DNA of 64,000 nucleotides from Paenibacillus cremeus (GCF_007786445.1 NZ_VNJI01000041.1:1-64000), one strand, 5' to 3'; counted from the first letter of the stretch, positions 25,560-33,974 are shown. Translations and numbers: made by a program. The notes: a model not told the origin generated them from the letters alone.

Positions 25560-27914
25560 TTACCGGTTGGTTTCAGAGGTTGGTGGCGGTAATTTTGTAA
25601 TAAATCGTGCATACCCATCCTCGTTCTTAATCAGATTTAAGCTATGATATCGTGGTAATTTTAAAAGGTCCTCTTCTTCGTATGGATAAAGCTCACTTTT
25701 AAGTTCATTAAAATTTTTCTTGTCACAGCCAGCAATGAGCATATAGCTTGCGTTTGCACTACGGAGTTCCTCCCGGATATGCTTGATCTGGTTCATATAG
25801 TGGGCACTAATGATCGGCTTCATTCCAAACTTAGCTAGTCGACTGAGCTTTTCCGAGAGAAGTTTTTCGGTATTTTCAACCTGGTACAATTCGTCAATTA
25901 CAAGATTGACTTTGGTCAGTTTGCTGCGGTCTCCTATCTGTTGTTCCCGGATCTGTAGAGCCAACCAAATTTTCGTAAGCCAATACGTCGTATAGACATC
26001 TCGTTCCCCATCTGTGCTAAACATGATCTCAGGCATACGTAAACAGATGAGCTGATTCTTCTGCATCTCCTTCACTAAATCAATGTTGCCTGAAGATGGT
26101 TTACGTAGCATAGCCTCCATATACGTATTTACTTTAAGCTTGTTGAGCCTGTCGATAATGCCGCTGATAAGATTATCCTTCGTGCCGATGACAGTCCCCT
26201 TTTTGTCCGTGTCATCAAGCTCTTCTAAACTTGCCATATACTCCGCAAGATTCTCGTTCTGAGTTGGGGGTATTTTCTGCAGCCACTGCCTCCTTAATTT
26301 ATGATCCTGCAGCACACTGAACACGTCCCGAATGCTGCCACCAACCACAAAAACGATATTACTGGCACTCTCCAGGTAGCGCTCCATTCGCGCGCTGAGA
26401 GGTGTGTCAGCATTATTAATCGCGTTAATCAGTGTTCGTAATTGTGTTGTCTGCCTCTTAGCATTGTCATATTGCCGGAATGGATCTGCACTTATACCAA
26501 CCTCATTGTAGCCGAGGCCCTGCAGTGTCTCTGGATTCTTGCAGTCAATGACAAGCATCTTATCCTTTGGGAATAGCGCAGCTACCTCCGAACTTAGCTG
26601 GCAGCTACCAATATAGTCAAAGATGATTACGCATTCTCCTGCATGGATGGCATCGGCGCTCAAGTTGCCGATCAGCGTAGATTTGCCCGCCCGGGTAGGG
26701 CCGATTAGGACTAGAGTAAGGTTCTTGTACTCTTTGTCACTGCTTAGGTACGCCATCTGATCCCGCCCTCTGAACGTATTGACGCCAATCCGCATTGTGC
26801 CCTTCCGTAAATCCTCCGGTACCTCCGTTTCCTGCGTTTCGACCTTCTCGATGCAACCAAACCGTTCAAGTACGCTGCGGCCGGGCAACGAGAGGAAATG
26901 CTGCGCCTCTTCGTCACCCACCTTGTTCTTATCAGCGCCTCGAATTACGTAGTCTGTTAAATTGAACTTACCGCCATAGTTCCTGAATTTCAGCGAATTG
27001 TCCTCCGAGATCGTATCAAAACTCTGCGCCAGGCTGCGTGCATTATTTCGCTCACGTAGGATGTTAGGGCTTTCACTTAAAACAAGAATCTGCGTATCCA
27101 AAATGGTAGCGCCTGCCTTCTTTACAGTTGCCTCACTTATCCATCGACCACCGTTCATACGTTCAAGCAACGATTCGAACATATTGCTGGTTTCGGTCGT
27201 TTTCTTATCCGTAAAAGCTCCGAATACGAGATCCGCTGTATCGGTGAGCAGTGCCACCGCCATCTTCAATATATACGTTGATCCCAATTTATCGCGGTCT
27301 GCCGGCATGTTCTTCCGGACCTTTTCGATAGTCGCACGGTATGTGCTTCGCCAGGTAAATTGCGAAGCCGGCAGGAAATTATAAATTATGCCGACTCGAT
27401 CACCCTCCTCTAATACGTCGATAACATTAAGATTTGAAATCAGTAGGTCATTATCTCTCCGATCCGTTCGAAGGCTTAGCGCATCTTCCTTTGTATATGT
27501 GAGTTGATACTTCGTTGCGCCCTTGCCAAACTCCGGCAATATATTGATCTCCTCAACAGTTATATTCGTCCAGATGTCCCCAATCTTCTCACGGATCATG
27601 GATATCTGTGAACGCGGTACGATGAAGTAAAACTCGGCACGCTTCTTTTCGATATAAATGTAATATGCGACTTTGACGGGTGCTTCGTACGATAGGCGGG
27701 TCGGTATAAAAAAACGCTTGCCTAGTACCTTCATTGCGCGGACTTCCTCTTTCTTTATGCTGGCTGTAACATTCCGGTAAAGTGCAGCAATTGCTCGCGC
27801 TAATTTGTGCGTATCATTATTACGGATGGAATTGTTCGGTTTGAGTCGGAGGAAGGCGTATTCCGGATGTACGATACGGATGGCTTCGCGAAGGGATATC
27901 CATTTCATTTTCAT
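25560..27914 (-). CDS. HerA/VirB4-like AAA+ ATPase of a transfer or packaging module
   Basis: About 784 residues from ATG 27,914, chosen for AGGAGCGTG just upstream; its ATG overlaps the TGA of the preceding gene. The first 390 residues are a VirB4-like N-terminal domain. Walker A is GPTRAGKSTLIG at about 405, and Walker B is VNLVIDELYQ. The C-terminal half has the TraG/VirB4-type helicase fold (GMKPIISAHYMNQI, ASYMLIAGCD). It probably energises movement of DNA or protein through the membrane proteins encoded directly upstream. No relaxase or separate VirD4 coupling protein is in the window. Confidence 0.7.
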   Translation of the reverse strand: MKMKWISLREAIRIVHPEYAFLRLKPNNSIRNNDTHKLARAIAALYRNVTASIKKEEVRAMKVLGKRFFIPTRLSYEAPVKVAYYIYIEKKRAEFYFIVPRSQISMIREKIGDIWTNITVEEINILPEFGKGATKYQLTYTKEDALSLRTDRRDNDLLISNLNVIDVLEEGDRVGIIYNFLPASQFTWRSTYRATIEKVRKNMPADRDKLGSTYILKMAVALLTDTADLVFGAFTDKKTTETSNMFESLLERMNGGRWISEATVKKAGATILDTQILVLSESPNILRERNNARSLAQSFDTISEDNSLKFRNYGGKFNLTDYVIRGADKNKVGDEEAQHFLSLPGRSVLERFGCIEKVETQETEVPEDLRKGTMRIGVNTFRGRDQMAYLSSDKEYKNLTLVLIGPTRAGKSTLIGNLSADAIHAGECVIIFDYIGSCQLSSEVAALFPKDKMLVIDCKNPETLQGLGYNEVGISADPFRQYDNAKRQTTQLRTLINAINNADTPLSARMERYLESASNIVFVVGGSIRDVFSVLQDHKLRRQWLQKIPPTQNENLAEYMASLEELDDTDKKGTVIGTKDNLISGIIDRLNKLKVNTYMEAMLRKPSSGNIDLVKEMQKNQLICLRMPEIMFSTDGERDVYTTYWLTKIWLALQIREQQIGDRSKLTKVNLVIDELYQVENTEKLLSEKLSRLAKFGMKPIISAHYMNQIKHIREELRSANASYMLIAGCDKKNFNELKSELYPYEEEDLLKLPRYHSLNLIKNEDGYARFITKLPPPTSETNR

Positions 27915-28576
27915 CACGCTCCTGCAGCTAAATATTTTATTATCGAATAACCTACCGTCAGCATCCCGGCCCACCGCGCCCCATCACGCCACCCAGCTAC
28001 GTAAAGGATAATCGCTAGGCCGCCCCCTAATAACGCAATTGCATACGATAGGTCAAATACGAGGTCGCCAATACCCTTAATAAATCCCATCACTGTATCG
28101 TAAGCAATCGACCTGACGTGCTCCTGAACCGATTGGTGGGCGTCATTGTATGCTCGTTCCAGCACCCTGCCGAGTATGCCGAGATGATCATTACCAGTTG
28201 TTTGTGATGGATCTACGAAGGTACCAGTTTTATCAAAGAGCCCAAGGTGGAGGTTTGCTTCTGTCGATCGGTTTGTTGAATCCGAATATCCGATGAGGTC
28301 TCCAATGTGAACCCGCTCTCCTTCGCGAACAACGCTGTTATCCGATAAGTATCCAAAATTATACTGATAACCGCTTCGCGTATTAAAAAATAACGCTTTG
28401 CAGAGCGAAGAGTCCACGTAATCAGCGATACGCGCAACGATACTGTCTTTTGGTTTTGGTGCATATACCGGCGATCCAATCGGGACAGCGATGTCAACGC
28501 CTGTGTGCGGTGTAGGATTCGATAGATCGGTGGGATAGTGATCGGCTGTCATTCGCGGAACTAGTTCGATTCTCAT
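27914..28576 (-). CDS. M23 peptidase-like membrane protein
   Basis: About 220 residues. Residues about 20-120 follow the lysostaphin-type (M23) beta-fold: PHTGVDIAVPIGSPVYAP carries the H-x3-D zinc motif, followed by GERVHIGDLIGYSD. The second zinc motif, normally HxH, reads NLHLGL, so its first histidine is missing and catalysis is doubtful. Two C-terminal membrane helices follow (YAIALLGGGLAIILYVAGW; WAGMLTVGYSIIKYLAAG). Start at ATG 28,576 (AGGTGATC upstream). M23-like proteins open or scaffold the wall for conjugation machines. This one is coupled to the ATPase gene. Confidence 0.65.
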   Translation of the reverse strand: MRIELVPRMTADHYPTDLSNPTPHTGVDIAVPIGSPVYAPKPKDSIVARIADYVDSSLCKALFFNTRSGYQYNFGYLSDNSVVREGERVHIGDLIGYSDSTNRSTEANLHLGLFDKTGTFVDPSQTTGNDHLGILGRVLERAYNDAHQSVQEHVRSIAYDTVMGFIKGIGDLVFDLSYAIALLGGGLAIILYVAGWRDGARWAGMLTVGYSIIKYLAAGA

Positions 28577-28586
28577 TGCGATCACC

Positions 28587-28952
28587 TCACGAATCCATTT
28601 CGGAGAATAGCTTATCGATTTCTTTCATCATCCATGGCAGCCCCCACAATATTGCATAAGTAACGCCGTAACCGAGAAAATTCTTCTTGACCGCCCCATG
28701 GTCGCCGTCAGCTACGGACTTGATCGTTTCGATGCCGCCTTTGAAGACTATAACCCATTTAGCGATTGTAAGTAACTTCTTATAAACCTGATCCGCTTTA
28801 ACGTCAATTCCGGCGTTGGCGAATGATGTACCCGATACTCCTACGAATAAAATAGCGCCGAGCCCCGCAACTTTAATGACCGTCCCCTTCTCCGTTAACG
28901 TACGCACGATGTCACGCCGAATTTCGTTAGTATCAACGACATAGCAATTCAT
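28587..28952 (-). CDS. VirB2/TrbC-like small membrane protein
   Basis: A 121-residue protein with a signal-like segment ending GVSGTSFANA (about residue 46), then two membrane helices (LLTIAKWVIVFKGGIETI and YGVTYAILWGLPWMM). Size, processing site and two-helix hairpin match VirB2/TrbC pilin-like subunits and their Gram-positive counterparts. AAAGGAGG lies before the ATG. The family call is by architecture, not by a clear signature. It could form the transmembrane channel of the module powered by the adjacent ATPase. Confidence 0.5.
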   Translation of the reverse strand: MNCYVVDTNEIRRDIVRTLTEKGTVIKVAGLGAILFVGVSGTSFANAGIDVKADQVYKKLLTIAKWVIVFKGGIETIKSVADGDHGAVKKNFLGYGVTYAILWGLPWMMKEIDKLFSEMDS

Positions 28953-29088
28953 GTTGCCCCGCCTCCTTTACGTTCAATAGTGGCAGGAGTGCGCCATCCA
29001 TTCGATGCTCGTTATCGCCCCTCGGAATCATGTAACAAGTGCATCGGGCCAAGTCAAATTCGGTTAGAACCATTTCAATATGTATCAT
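28933..29088 (-). CDS. 51-residue coupled ORF between parR-like and pilin-like genes
   Basis: Starts MIHIEMVLTEFDLARCTCYM. Its ATG overlaps the stop codon of the parR-like gene as ATGA, and its 3' end overlaps the start of the VirB2-like gene by 20 bp and contains that gene's ribosome site. This stop-start nesting is what a translated, coupled gene looks like. The product is Cys-containing, without a known motif. Function unknown. Confidence 0.5.
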   Translation of the reverse strand: MIHIEMVLTEFDLARCTCYMIPRGDNEHRMDGALLPLLNVKEAGQHELLCR

Positions 29089-29330
29089 ACGTCATCACCC
29101 TCTCCGAAAATATCGCTAATCCCCGCACCATCGTCCGTTTGAGTTACAGCAGTCGTCGGTAGCGCAAACACTGCTGTCCGACCTGCCGTAAATCCACCAG
29201 ATCTCACCGCGAAAAGAACGTCCTTTACATAGCCGCTGAAGTTCGTCGTTTGGGTTGCCACCCATTCGAGGAGTTCCCGTTGATGAGCGTCATCTTCGTT
29301 AAAAAGGATTTGTTTACGCGTAAGTTTCAC
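29085..29330 (-). CDS. ParR-like small protein
   Basis: An 81-residue protein starting MKLTRKQILFNEDDAHQREL. An N-terminal beta strand and two helices (LLEWVATQTTNFSGYVKDVL) suit a ribbon-helix-helix DNA-binding fold, followed by a disordered acidic tail. Its start overlaps the end of the ParM-like gene by four bases. The order actin-then-RHH protein is that of type II (ParMRC) plasmid segregation loci, so it likely binds the centromere and the filament. The assignment rests mainly on context. Confidence 0.5.
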   Translation of the reverse strand: MKLTRKQILFNEDDAHQRELLEWVATQTTNFSGYVKDVLFAVRSGGFTAGRTAVFALPTTAVTQTDDGAGISDIFGEGDDV

Positions 29331-30148
29331 TTTACCGTTGACCTCCCTGCTCGATAATATCCAATTGCATTCGCGTATAGCGGTTCTGGCAATGCGGCTG
29401 CGAGCGGAAAGTATTGTCGTAAAAGTCCGGCTAGTTCATTCGCCCGCCCTCCGCTTACGAGAACGGCGTCTTTCGCACTCCATTTTATAGCGCCAAGTTC
29501 ACCGGCAATCTGCGCCGCAAAGTCTTCGATGGGTAACTCTTGCCACTTTCTCTTCGTGTTAAGACCGAACGATAACGTTCCGGAGTCTCGATAGATGTAC
29601 CGCCGATCTTTCATCGTGACATAGTTCACGGTCTTGCTGCCAGCGTCAATCAGGCGGACCAGACCGTCCTGTGGCGCTGACCAGAAGGCCGCACCGCCCT
29701 CGACCGCGATTTTGACGTCCAGGATGCGAAGAAGACGCCGTTCGCCGTTAACGTTAAAATCCCACATTCCGCCTCGCTGACCAAATAATAAGTCGCGAAA
29801 CGCCTTCTTCTGCTCCGTCACGTGCTGTTCAACGGGAAGGCCGGTCACTACGATAACGTCCGTAAATCCCGTAAGGTGGAGGGCCGTTAACGCCAGGAAC
29901 TTCGCTTCATCCGTCGCTTTATTGTCGATAAGCATATGACGCGGATTGATCGACTCGTTCTCGGCCAATGTTCCGATAAACTTCCGAGCGCTTTGTACGT
30001 CGATTTCGTAACCACCTCGGTCGCTGTAGTCGGTGACTAGTTTCCTCTCGTTCCAATCGCCTACAATCGAAGGGAAAGTGAAAAGGCGCCCTTCAGCACA
30101 AACTTTGACGCCGTTGCGTCCGACGTCCAACCCAACGATGCTCACCAT
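29327..30148 (-). CDS. ParM/StbA-like actin-family ATPase
   Basis: About 273 residues. Actin-fold nucleotide motifs are in order: phosphate-1 VGLDVGRNGVKV near the N-terminus, phosphate-2 LIDAGSKTVNYV around 165, and adenosine motif VLVSGGRANEL around 235. The start was placed at ATG 30,148, nine bases after GGAGG; the ATG three codons earlier sits against the ribosome site. ParM proteins form filaments that push plasmid copies apart. Here it heads a minus-strand operon with a ParR-like gene and membrane-protein genes. A parC centromere should lie upstream, but no clear repeats were seen. Confidence 0.75.
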   Translation of the reverse strand: MVSIVGLDVGRNGVKVCAEGRLFTFPSIVGDWNERKLVTDYSDRGGYEIDVQSARKFIGTLAENESINPRHMLIDNKATDEAKFLALTALHLTGFTDVIVVTGLPVEQHVTEQKKAFRDLLFGQRGGMWDFNVNGERRLLRILDVKIAVEGGAAFWSAPQDGLVRLIDAGSKTVNYVTMKDRRYIYRDSGTLSFGLNTKRKWQELPIEDFAAQIAGELGAIKWSAKDAVLVSGGRANELAGLLRQYFPLAAALPEPLYANAIGYYRAGRSTVK

Positions 30149-30341
30149 AAAAATCATCCTCCAGCGTGTGTATGTAGCGTAACAACTAAGTCCGCGTCCT
30201 CTCGGTTAGTTGCATCGCTTATGTCACCACACTATATTCGCCGAGCTTGGGCATCTTTACGGTTTAAGTCGAAAAGCTTCGTATAAATTTAGCCAGGCTT
30301 GTCAATGATTGGAGTAATAGAACAAGTGGAGGATACTGAGT

Positions 30342-30563
30342 ATGTTCAAGAAACGCAGTAAATTCGGGAGATTCTTGGATACTTTCGGAATTAAACAGGA
30401 AAGAGTAAGGGAGGTATCAAAACTGAACCGCGAGACAGTATCGCGCGCCTGTAACGATGATGAATACATACCGAATGGCGGGACGATCCGCTCTTTAATG
30501 CAGGCAGCTCGGAAATTAACGGGGAAAGACGATATTGATCCCACCAAATTCTGGCCGATGTAA
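30342..30563 (+). CDS. Small XRE-like DNA-binding protein
   Basis: A 73-residue basic protein, MFKKRSKFGRFLDTFGIKQE, with VREVSKLNRETVSRACNDDE fitting the recognition-helix region of lambda-type helix-turn-helix proteins. GGAGG precedes the ATG by about nine bases. It is divergent from the parM-like operon and may regulate it. No other domain is present. Confidence 0.65.
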   Translation: MFKKRSKFGRFLDTFGIKQERVREVSKLNRETVSRACNDDEYIPNGGTIRSLMQAARKLTGKDDIDPTKFWPM

Positions 30564-30604
30564 AATAAAAAATCCCGCCTACGGACGTACTGTCCGAAAA
30601 CGGG
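30561..30604 (-). terminator. Minus-strand intrinsic terminator
   Basis: A nested stem: CGGAC (30582-30586) with GTCCG (30592-30596), and CCCG (30574-30577) with CGGG (30601-30604). On the minus strand it is followed by ATTTTTTATTTTA. It would stop transcripts arriving from the transposon remnants to the right. A second 8-bp stem, GCTAAGGT/ACCTTAGC, lies at 30,622-30,643. Confidence 0.6.
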
Positions 30605-30818
30605 CATACTATGCCTACGTAGCTAAGGTGGGGTTACCTTAGCATATGCGCGGATCAGGCGAAAATATGCATGTCCCTCCAATTTTTTACGTAAATTTCT
30701 CTAATCACAAAATAATACATTAATACATAGATGTGTTCGTTAACTAAGGCAATTGATTTTGCACGATTTGAGTGGCCAAGGCCGTAGAAGTATTCAATGG
30801 GCATCCCCCTTGCTCATC

Positions 30819-31085
30819 CTACGGTTGGCCACCGCTGGAGTCTGTTGTCCCTTGCGTTCCTGGCTGCGGTAGGCCGACTTCGTGTTTACGGTCCATTAAG
30901 CTGATGCAGCCGGATTTGTCGACCTTACGTGTCTCGCAATGCAGAAAGGCAGTAGCAAGCTCGTTCGGATCCACAAACCGGAGAGGCCTCTTGTCACTTC
31001 GGTATCTTTGCTGAAAAGGGATGGACAACTTCTCCACAGGGTCCTGATGAAAGCGAATGGCGATGAATTTTAAGGCTCCTAGCAA
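30819..31085 (-). pseudogene. Mu-type transposase C-terminal remnant
   Basis: The frame holds QRYRSDKRPLRFVDPNELAT and ETRKVDKSGCISLMDRKHEV. These align position by position with the C-terminal region of the transposase at 34,149-35,536 (ELQKCF, then EETRKADKTSCISL and YEVSSILAG). The catalytic core is missing. It belongs to a second, mostly deleted copy of the same transposon family, in opposite orientation. Confidence 0.65.
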
Positions 31086-31122
31086 TTACGTGGTTCGCTC
31101 TCGGAACCAATTCTTTCAGAGG

Positions 31123-31430
31123 TCAAGGTAGCATCGTCTGCCGCCATCGTAGATGACGCTTCCGGCGCTGTTCCACACAAGCCGAATCGTACCGTTTGTA
31201 CGGCACAATACAACTCGGAAGCTCATGGTGGATCTTCCGGCAGTAGGTACAACGCAGTCGGCAGATGACGAGCATGCGTGCTCTCCCCCCTCCCCCCTCT
31301 CGCAAGCTTCCGCTCCCGGCTTCCAATGATGCTAAGTTCTTCTCCACAGCAGGGAGAGGGAACCCTCTCTGCACACCTAACGAAAACGTCGGGTAACTCT
31401 CATCCATCTCACTGATACATGTCCATGTTG
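31123..31430 (-). pseudogene. DUF6431-like transposon-associated remnant
   Basis: The best part reads RMLVICRLRCTYCRKIHHEL followed by PSCIVPYKRYDSACVE, which matches the zinc-ribbon/IHHELP segment of DUF6431 proteins found next to Mu-type transposases in Bacillota. The expected N-terminal CxxC pair and the C-terminal half are not seen. It lies just upstream (minus sense) of the transposase remnant, in the order expected for such elements. Confidence 0.5.
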
Positions 31431-31436
31431 GGTAGT

Positions 31437-31506
31437 GGATGCCTCCCATGTATGTGAGCCTGTTGCCGCCGGCCCACATACATGGGAGGCATCCTTTTTC
31501 TTTCTG
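31437..31506 (+). terminator. 20-bp perfect stem-loop with T-run
   Basis: Positions 31,437-31,456 are exactly complementary to 31,475-31,494 (18-base loop), followed by TTTTTCTTTCT on the plus strand. The stem is far longer than most terminators and could also be part of a transposon end. It lies against the DUF6431-like remnant. Confidence 0.55.
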
Positions 31507-31785
31507 TGATACGGTCATTATATTCAGCAATTCACCAACAGAGCGTTATCTCTCAGTGGGAACACTATCTCTTCACAAGCAGTGCTGCCCAGTTGGCAAA
31601 AAAATATTTGCGCATGGACTAATATAACTTACGCAGAACAAAATCGAATCATCGATAGTCAAAGTGTCATCAGGGGAAATTTTCCATGGCCACTCTATTC
31701 ATTGATTTCGGTGGGATAGCTTCTCCATCAACAGCGAAAGTTTTTTAAAAATTAGGCTCTGAATATGGAGTCTTATTATGAAAGG

Positions 31786-31954
31786 TGTACATTGATTTTT
31801 TATTCTGAAGTTATTATGGAGGTAATCTGTAATTTAATTTTTATTCTGGAGTTATTAAGGAAGTAATCTGTAATTTCAATTCTATTCTGGAGTTAATCTG
31901 GAAGTAATCCGTATTTCAACTCTAATCTCGAGTTAATGTGGAAGTAATCTGTAA
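31786..31954. repeat. TGTACA plus four tandem 40-41-bp repeats: probable transposon left end
   Basis: TGTACA (31786-31791) is followed by four imperfect tandem units at 31801-31841, 31842-31882, 31883-31922 and 31923-31954. Each unit holds an 11-bp doublet, CTGGAGTTAAT then CTGGAAGTAAT, so binding sites recur about once per DNA turn. Tn7- and Tn5053-type elements begin with TGTACA-like termini followed by multiple TnsB/TniA sites. The sites lie to the right of TGTACA, so the element extends rightward, toward the transposase at 34,149. Confidence 0.55.
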
Positions 31955-31986
31955 ATAAATTATGATATTGACAATGGTAAAAGTTT

Positions 31987-32178
31987 TTAGCAGGTTTCCC
32001 CTGCACTATCGTTCTTGAAAAGCACAAACTTTTTCAAATCAGCTTCCTGACGTAGATGATGACTAAAATGCATGCCAACCAGATCGTACCATTCCCTAGC
32101 ATTAAGCCAACCCAAGCCTCCATATACCTTAACTTTCTTCTCGAGTTGTTCCAAGTGGTGATCGGATGCGTATTGCTA
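31987..32178 (-). pseudogene. Unidentified protein fragment
   Basis: A minus-strand frame of about 63 codons, ending in TAA at 31,987, reads HHLEQLEKKVKVYGGLGWLN then AREWYDLVGMHFSHHLRQEA. Its composition (W, H, charged pairs) looks like real protein, but it has no start and the frame is closed upstream. Possibly the C-terminus of a lost transposase or plasmid protein; not identified. Confidence 0.3.
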
Positions 32179-32376
32179 CCCACCTTTCGCTATCCAAAGG
32201 TTATCTCAATAATGGATGGAAATCAACAATCGTTTTTGCACTTCAGAATGTACGGAATACATCACTTTATAGTATAATACTGGTAATTGGCTATCATTCA
32301 TATGGAACTGAATAACAGACTAATCGTTAATTTTTCAATTAATAGAATGTCAAATTTAAATGATGAGGTGATAGAA

Positions 32377-32898
32377 TTGACAAATGAATTCGAAAAAAAC
32401 ATATCCTCTATTGGCAAAGGCGAATATAAAGAGTATTTGAAACAAGGGATAGTAAAATACTTTTTAAAATCGGAAGATCTAGAAGCGCTTTCAATAACTG
32501 AAATAATTAATGAGATAGATATAACATTAAAAAATAAATCAGACCAATTTTTTAGCGAACAAAGGAATTATCAGAAAATGAATAAGGAGATTCGGAATGT
32601 ATTCTTTGCTATAACTAATCAGTTAATAAGTTTACAAGAAGGTAAAGAATTAGTACGAAATCTAGAACGTCAACTAAAAAAAAGTAATGAAAAAATGATT
32701 TCTTTAATTAAACAAATAAAAATTGGAACATTGTTTTTGCAAAACAAAATCAATCCAATATTGGAAGTTGAAAATTCTCATATGATTCTTCACGAAAAAA
32801 CCATGGTTCTTATTAAAGATTTTAATAATCTTAATTCAGTAACTAAATCCACCCAAAAAGAAGAAAATAAATCTTTTCACTCTAAATTATTAAACTAA
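32377..32898 (+). CDS. AT-rich coiled-coil hypothetical protein
   Basis: About 173 residues, rich in K, N, I and E, and almost wholly helical, with long coiled-coil stretches (VRNLERQLKKSNEKMISLIK). TTG at 32,377 is the likely start because GAGGTG lies seven bases upstream; the frame itself is open from 32,287. A TATAAT box at 32,272 (in TAGTATAATACT) could drive it. Base composition differs from the neighbouring transposase genes, as expected for transposon cargo. Not recognised; passenger functions such as defence or regulation are possible but unsupported. Confidence 0.55.
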   Translation: MTNEFEKNISSIGKGEYKEYLKQGIVKYFLKSEDLEALSITEIINEIDITLKNKSDQFFSEQRNYQKMNKEIRNVFFAITNQLISLQEGKELVRNLERQLKKSNEKMISLIKQIKIGTLFLQNKINPILEVENSHMILHEKTMVLIKDFNNLNSVTKSTQKEENKSFHSKLLN

Positions 32899-32945
32899 TA
32901 CGATTAATTAATACTGATGTAAACCATAAAACCGTTATTCATTAA

Positions 32946-32969
32946 GGGCACAGCTTTGTGCTCTTTTTT
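32946..32969 (+). terminator. Intrinsic terminator of the AT-rich cargo gene
   Basis: GGGCACA (32946-32952) pairs with TGTGCTC (32957-32963) including one G-U pair, followed directly by TTTTTT. It lies 48 bp after the stop codon. Confidence 0.75.
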
Positions 32970-32985
32970 GTGTTCCCTACGTTCT

Positions 32986-33023
32986 AAAAAAGCGATGGCT
33001 ACCAATGGTGGCCATCGCTTTTT
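32986..33023. terminator. Bidirectional terminator
   Basis: GCGATGGC (32992-32999) and GCCATCGC (33011-33018) form a perfect stem, with AAAAAA before and TTTTT after, so it can stop transcription in both directions. Confidence 0.7.
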
Positions 33024-33514
33024 CTGAAATTGAATCATAGTACAAGCAAAAAATATTTTTTGACATATCATACTATCAAATCGAAAATTCGGAGGTGGTA
33101 GGAATGGCTCGAGTAAATGCTACCACCCGTCAGCCTGATTTAATATTGATCAGCTGCCAAGCTGCCCCAGCCGCTCCGTCTTCCCATACATAGTCGCAGG
33201 CCCCGCCTGCTTACTTCCAGCCCACTTTACAGTATTTCGCAGCACCCACTGAACATACGGAAAAAATATCGTCAAATTCTTCTCAAGGCCCGAACGGAAA
33301 TAGAAAATGTTGCCGAATACCAGGCGCGTAAAGGTATCTCATTATTTATAGTTCTCCAACCTCGTTCTTTGTTTGTAGCCTGATTGTCCACCGCCTAAAT
33401 ATATGGCGGCAAAAAATCATGGGTTCGCCATTCGGTTTGGCGGAGCCTAACCGAATATTCAACCGACAATAGCCTAATCCCTTCTGTATAATGACGGAGG
33501 ATTAGGCTATTCTT
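33024..33514. other. Non-coding stretch with one peptide-sized ORF and a strong inverted repeat
   Basis: No ordinary gene is visible. A TTGACA at 33,060 is followed by a 29-codon ORF (33,104-33,193, MARVNATTRQPDLILISCQA...) preceded by GGAGGTGG; it may be a real short peptide or the stub of a lost gene. AATAGCCTAATCC (33468-33480) and GGATTAGGCTATT (33499-33511) form a perfect 13-bp stem just before the helper-gene remnant. Confidence 0.4.
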
Positions 33515-33584
33515 GTGGTAAAAAAAGAAAATGCTCCCGACCTTTGGCGAGGAACCCGGGAGCATTCAACAACATACTTCATGA

Positions 33585-33974
33585 ATAAAATACTTCCTCA
33601 TTCCATGGGCGCGCTTTACTACTTGGGTTCGCGAATCGGCAATCGTTCGAAAGCGACAAGGAAGGTCCCTTGGATGGATCGCCGAAACCATAACATGCCC
33701 GCGCATTGGACTTTCTTCCAACACCGTAAAACGTTGGTGGAAACAGAGCTTAGCCAGGGTGGCGGCCACAGCATTATGGATGTCTAGTCAACTTGTGAAG
33801 GCAGGATGCGAAGAAGACCTGCTGCTTTTGTATCCCCAGCGTGTTGCTACAGAACCGGCGGATACATGGAACTGGTTTGAACAATTGGCTTGGCGATATG
33901 CCCCGAGACTCTCCCGTCTTCGGGGCTATTGGACGTTCCTCAATGCCAGAATGCCTGGAATATATCTCCTTTAA
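33585..33974 (+). pseudogene. Degenerate transposon helper gene (DUF6431-like C-terminus)
   Basis: After an in-frame stop at 33,582 the frame reads RSLGWIAETITCPRIGLSSN, VKRWWKQSLARVAATALWMS and WFEQLAWRYAPRLSRLRGYW to a stop at 33,974. The WWKQSLA stretch looks like a helix-turn-helix, as in DUF6431 proteins that precede Mu-type transposases. The N-terminal zinc-ribbon half is missing or in another frame, so the gene is probably dead. Identification is tentative. Confidence 0.4.

Noticed and set aside
25560-30563. Region considered as a complete ICE
   Set aside because: No relaxase, integrase, coupling protein or oriT was found in the window.
31801-31954. Tandem repeats considered as a CRISPR array
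   Set aside because: Units are contiguous and imperfect, with no unique spacers between identical repeats and no cas genes nearby.
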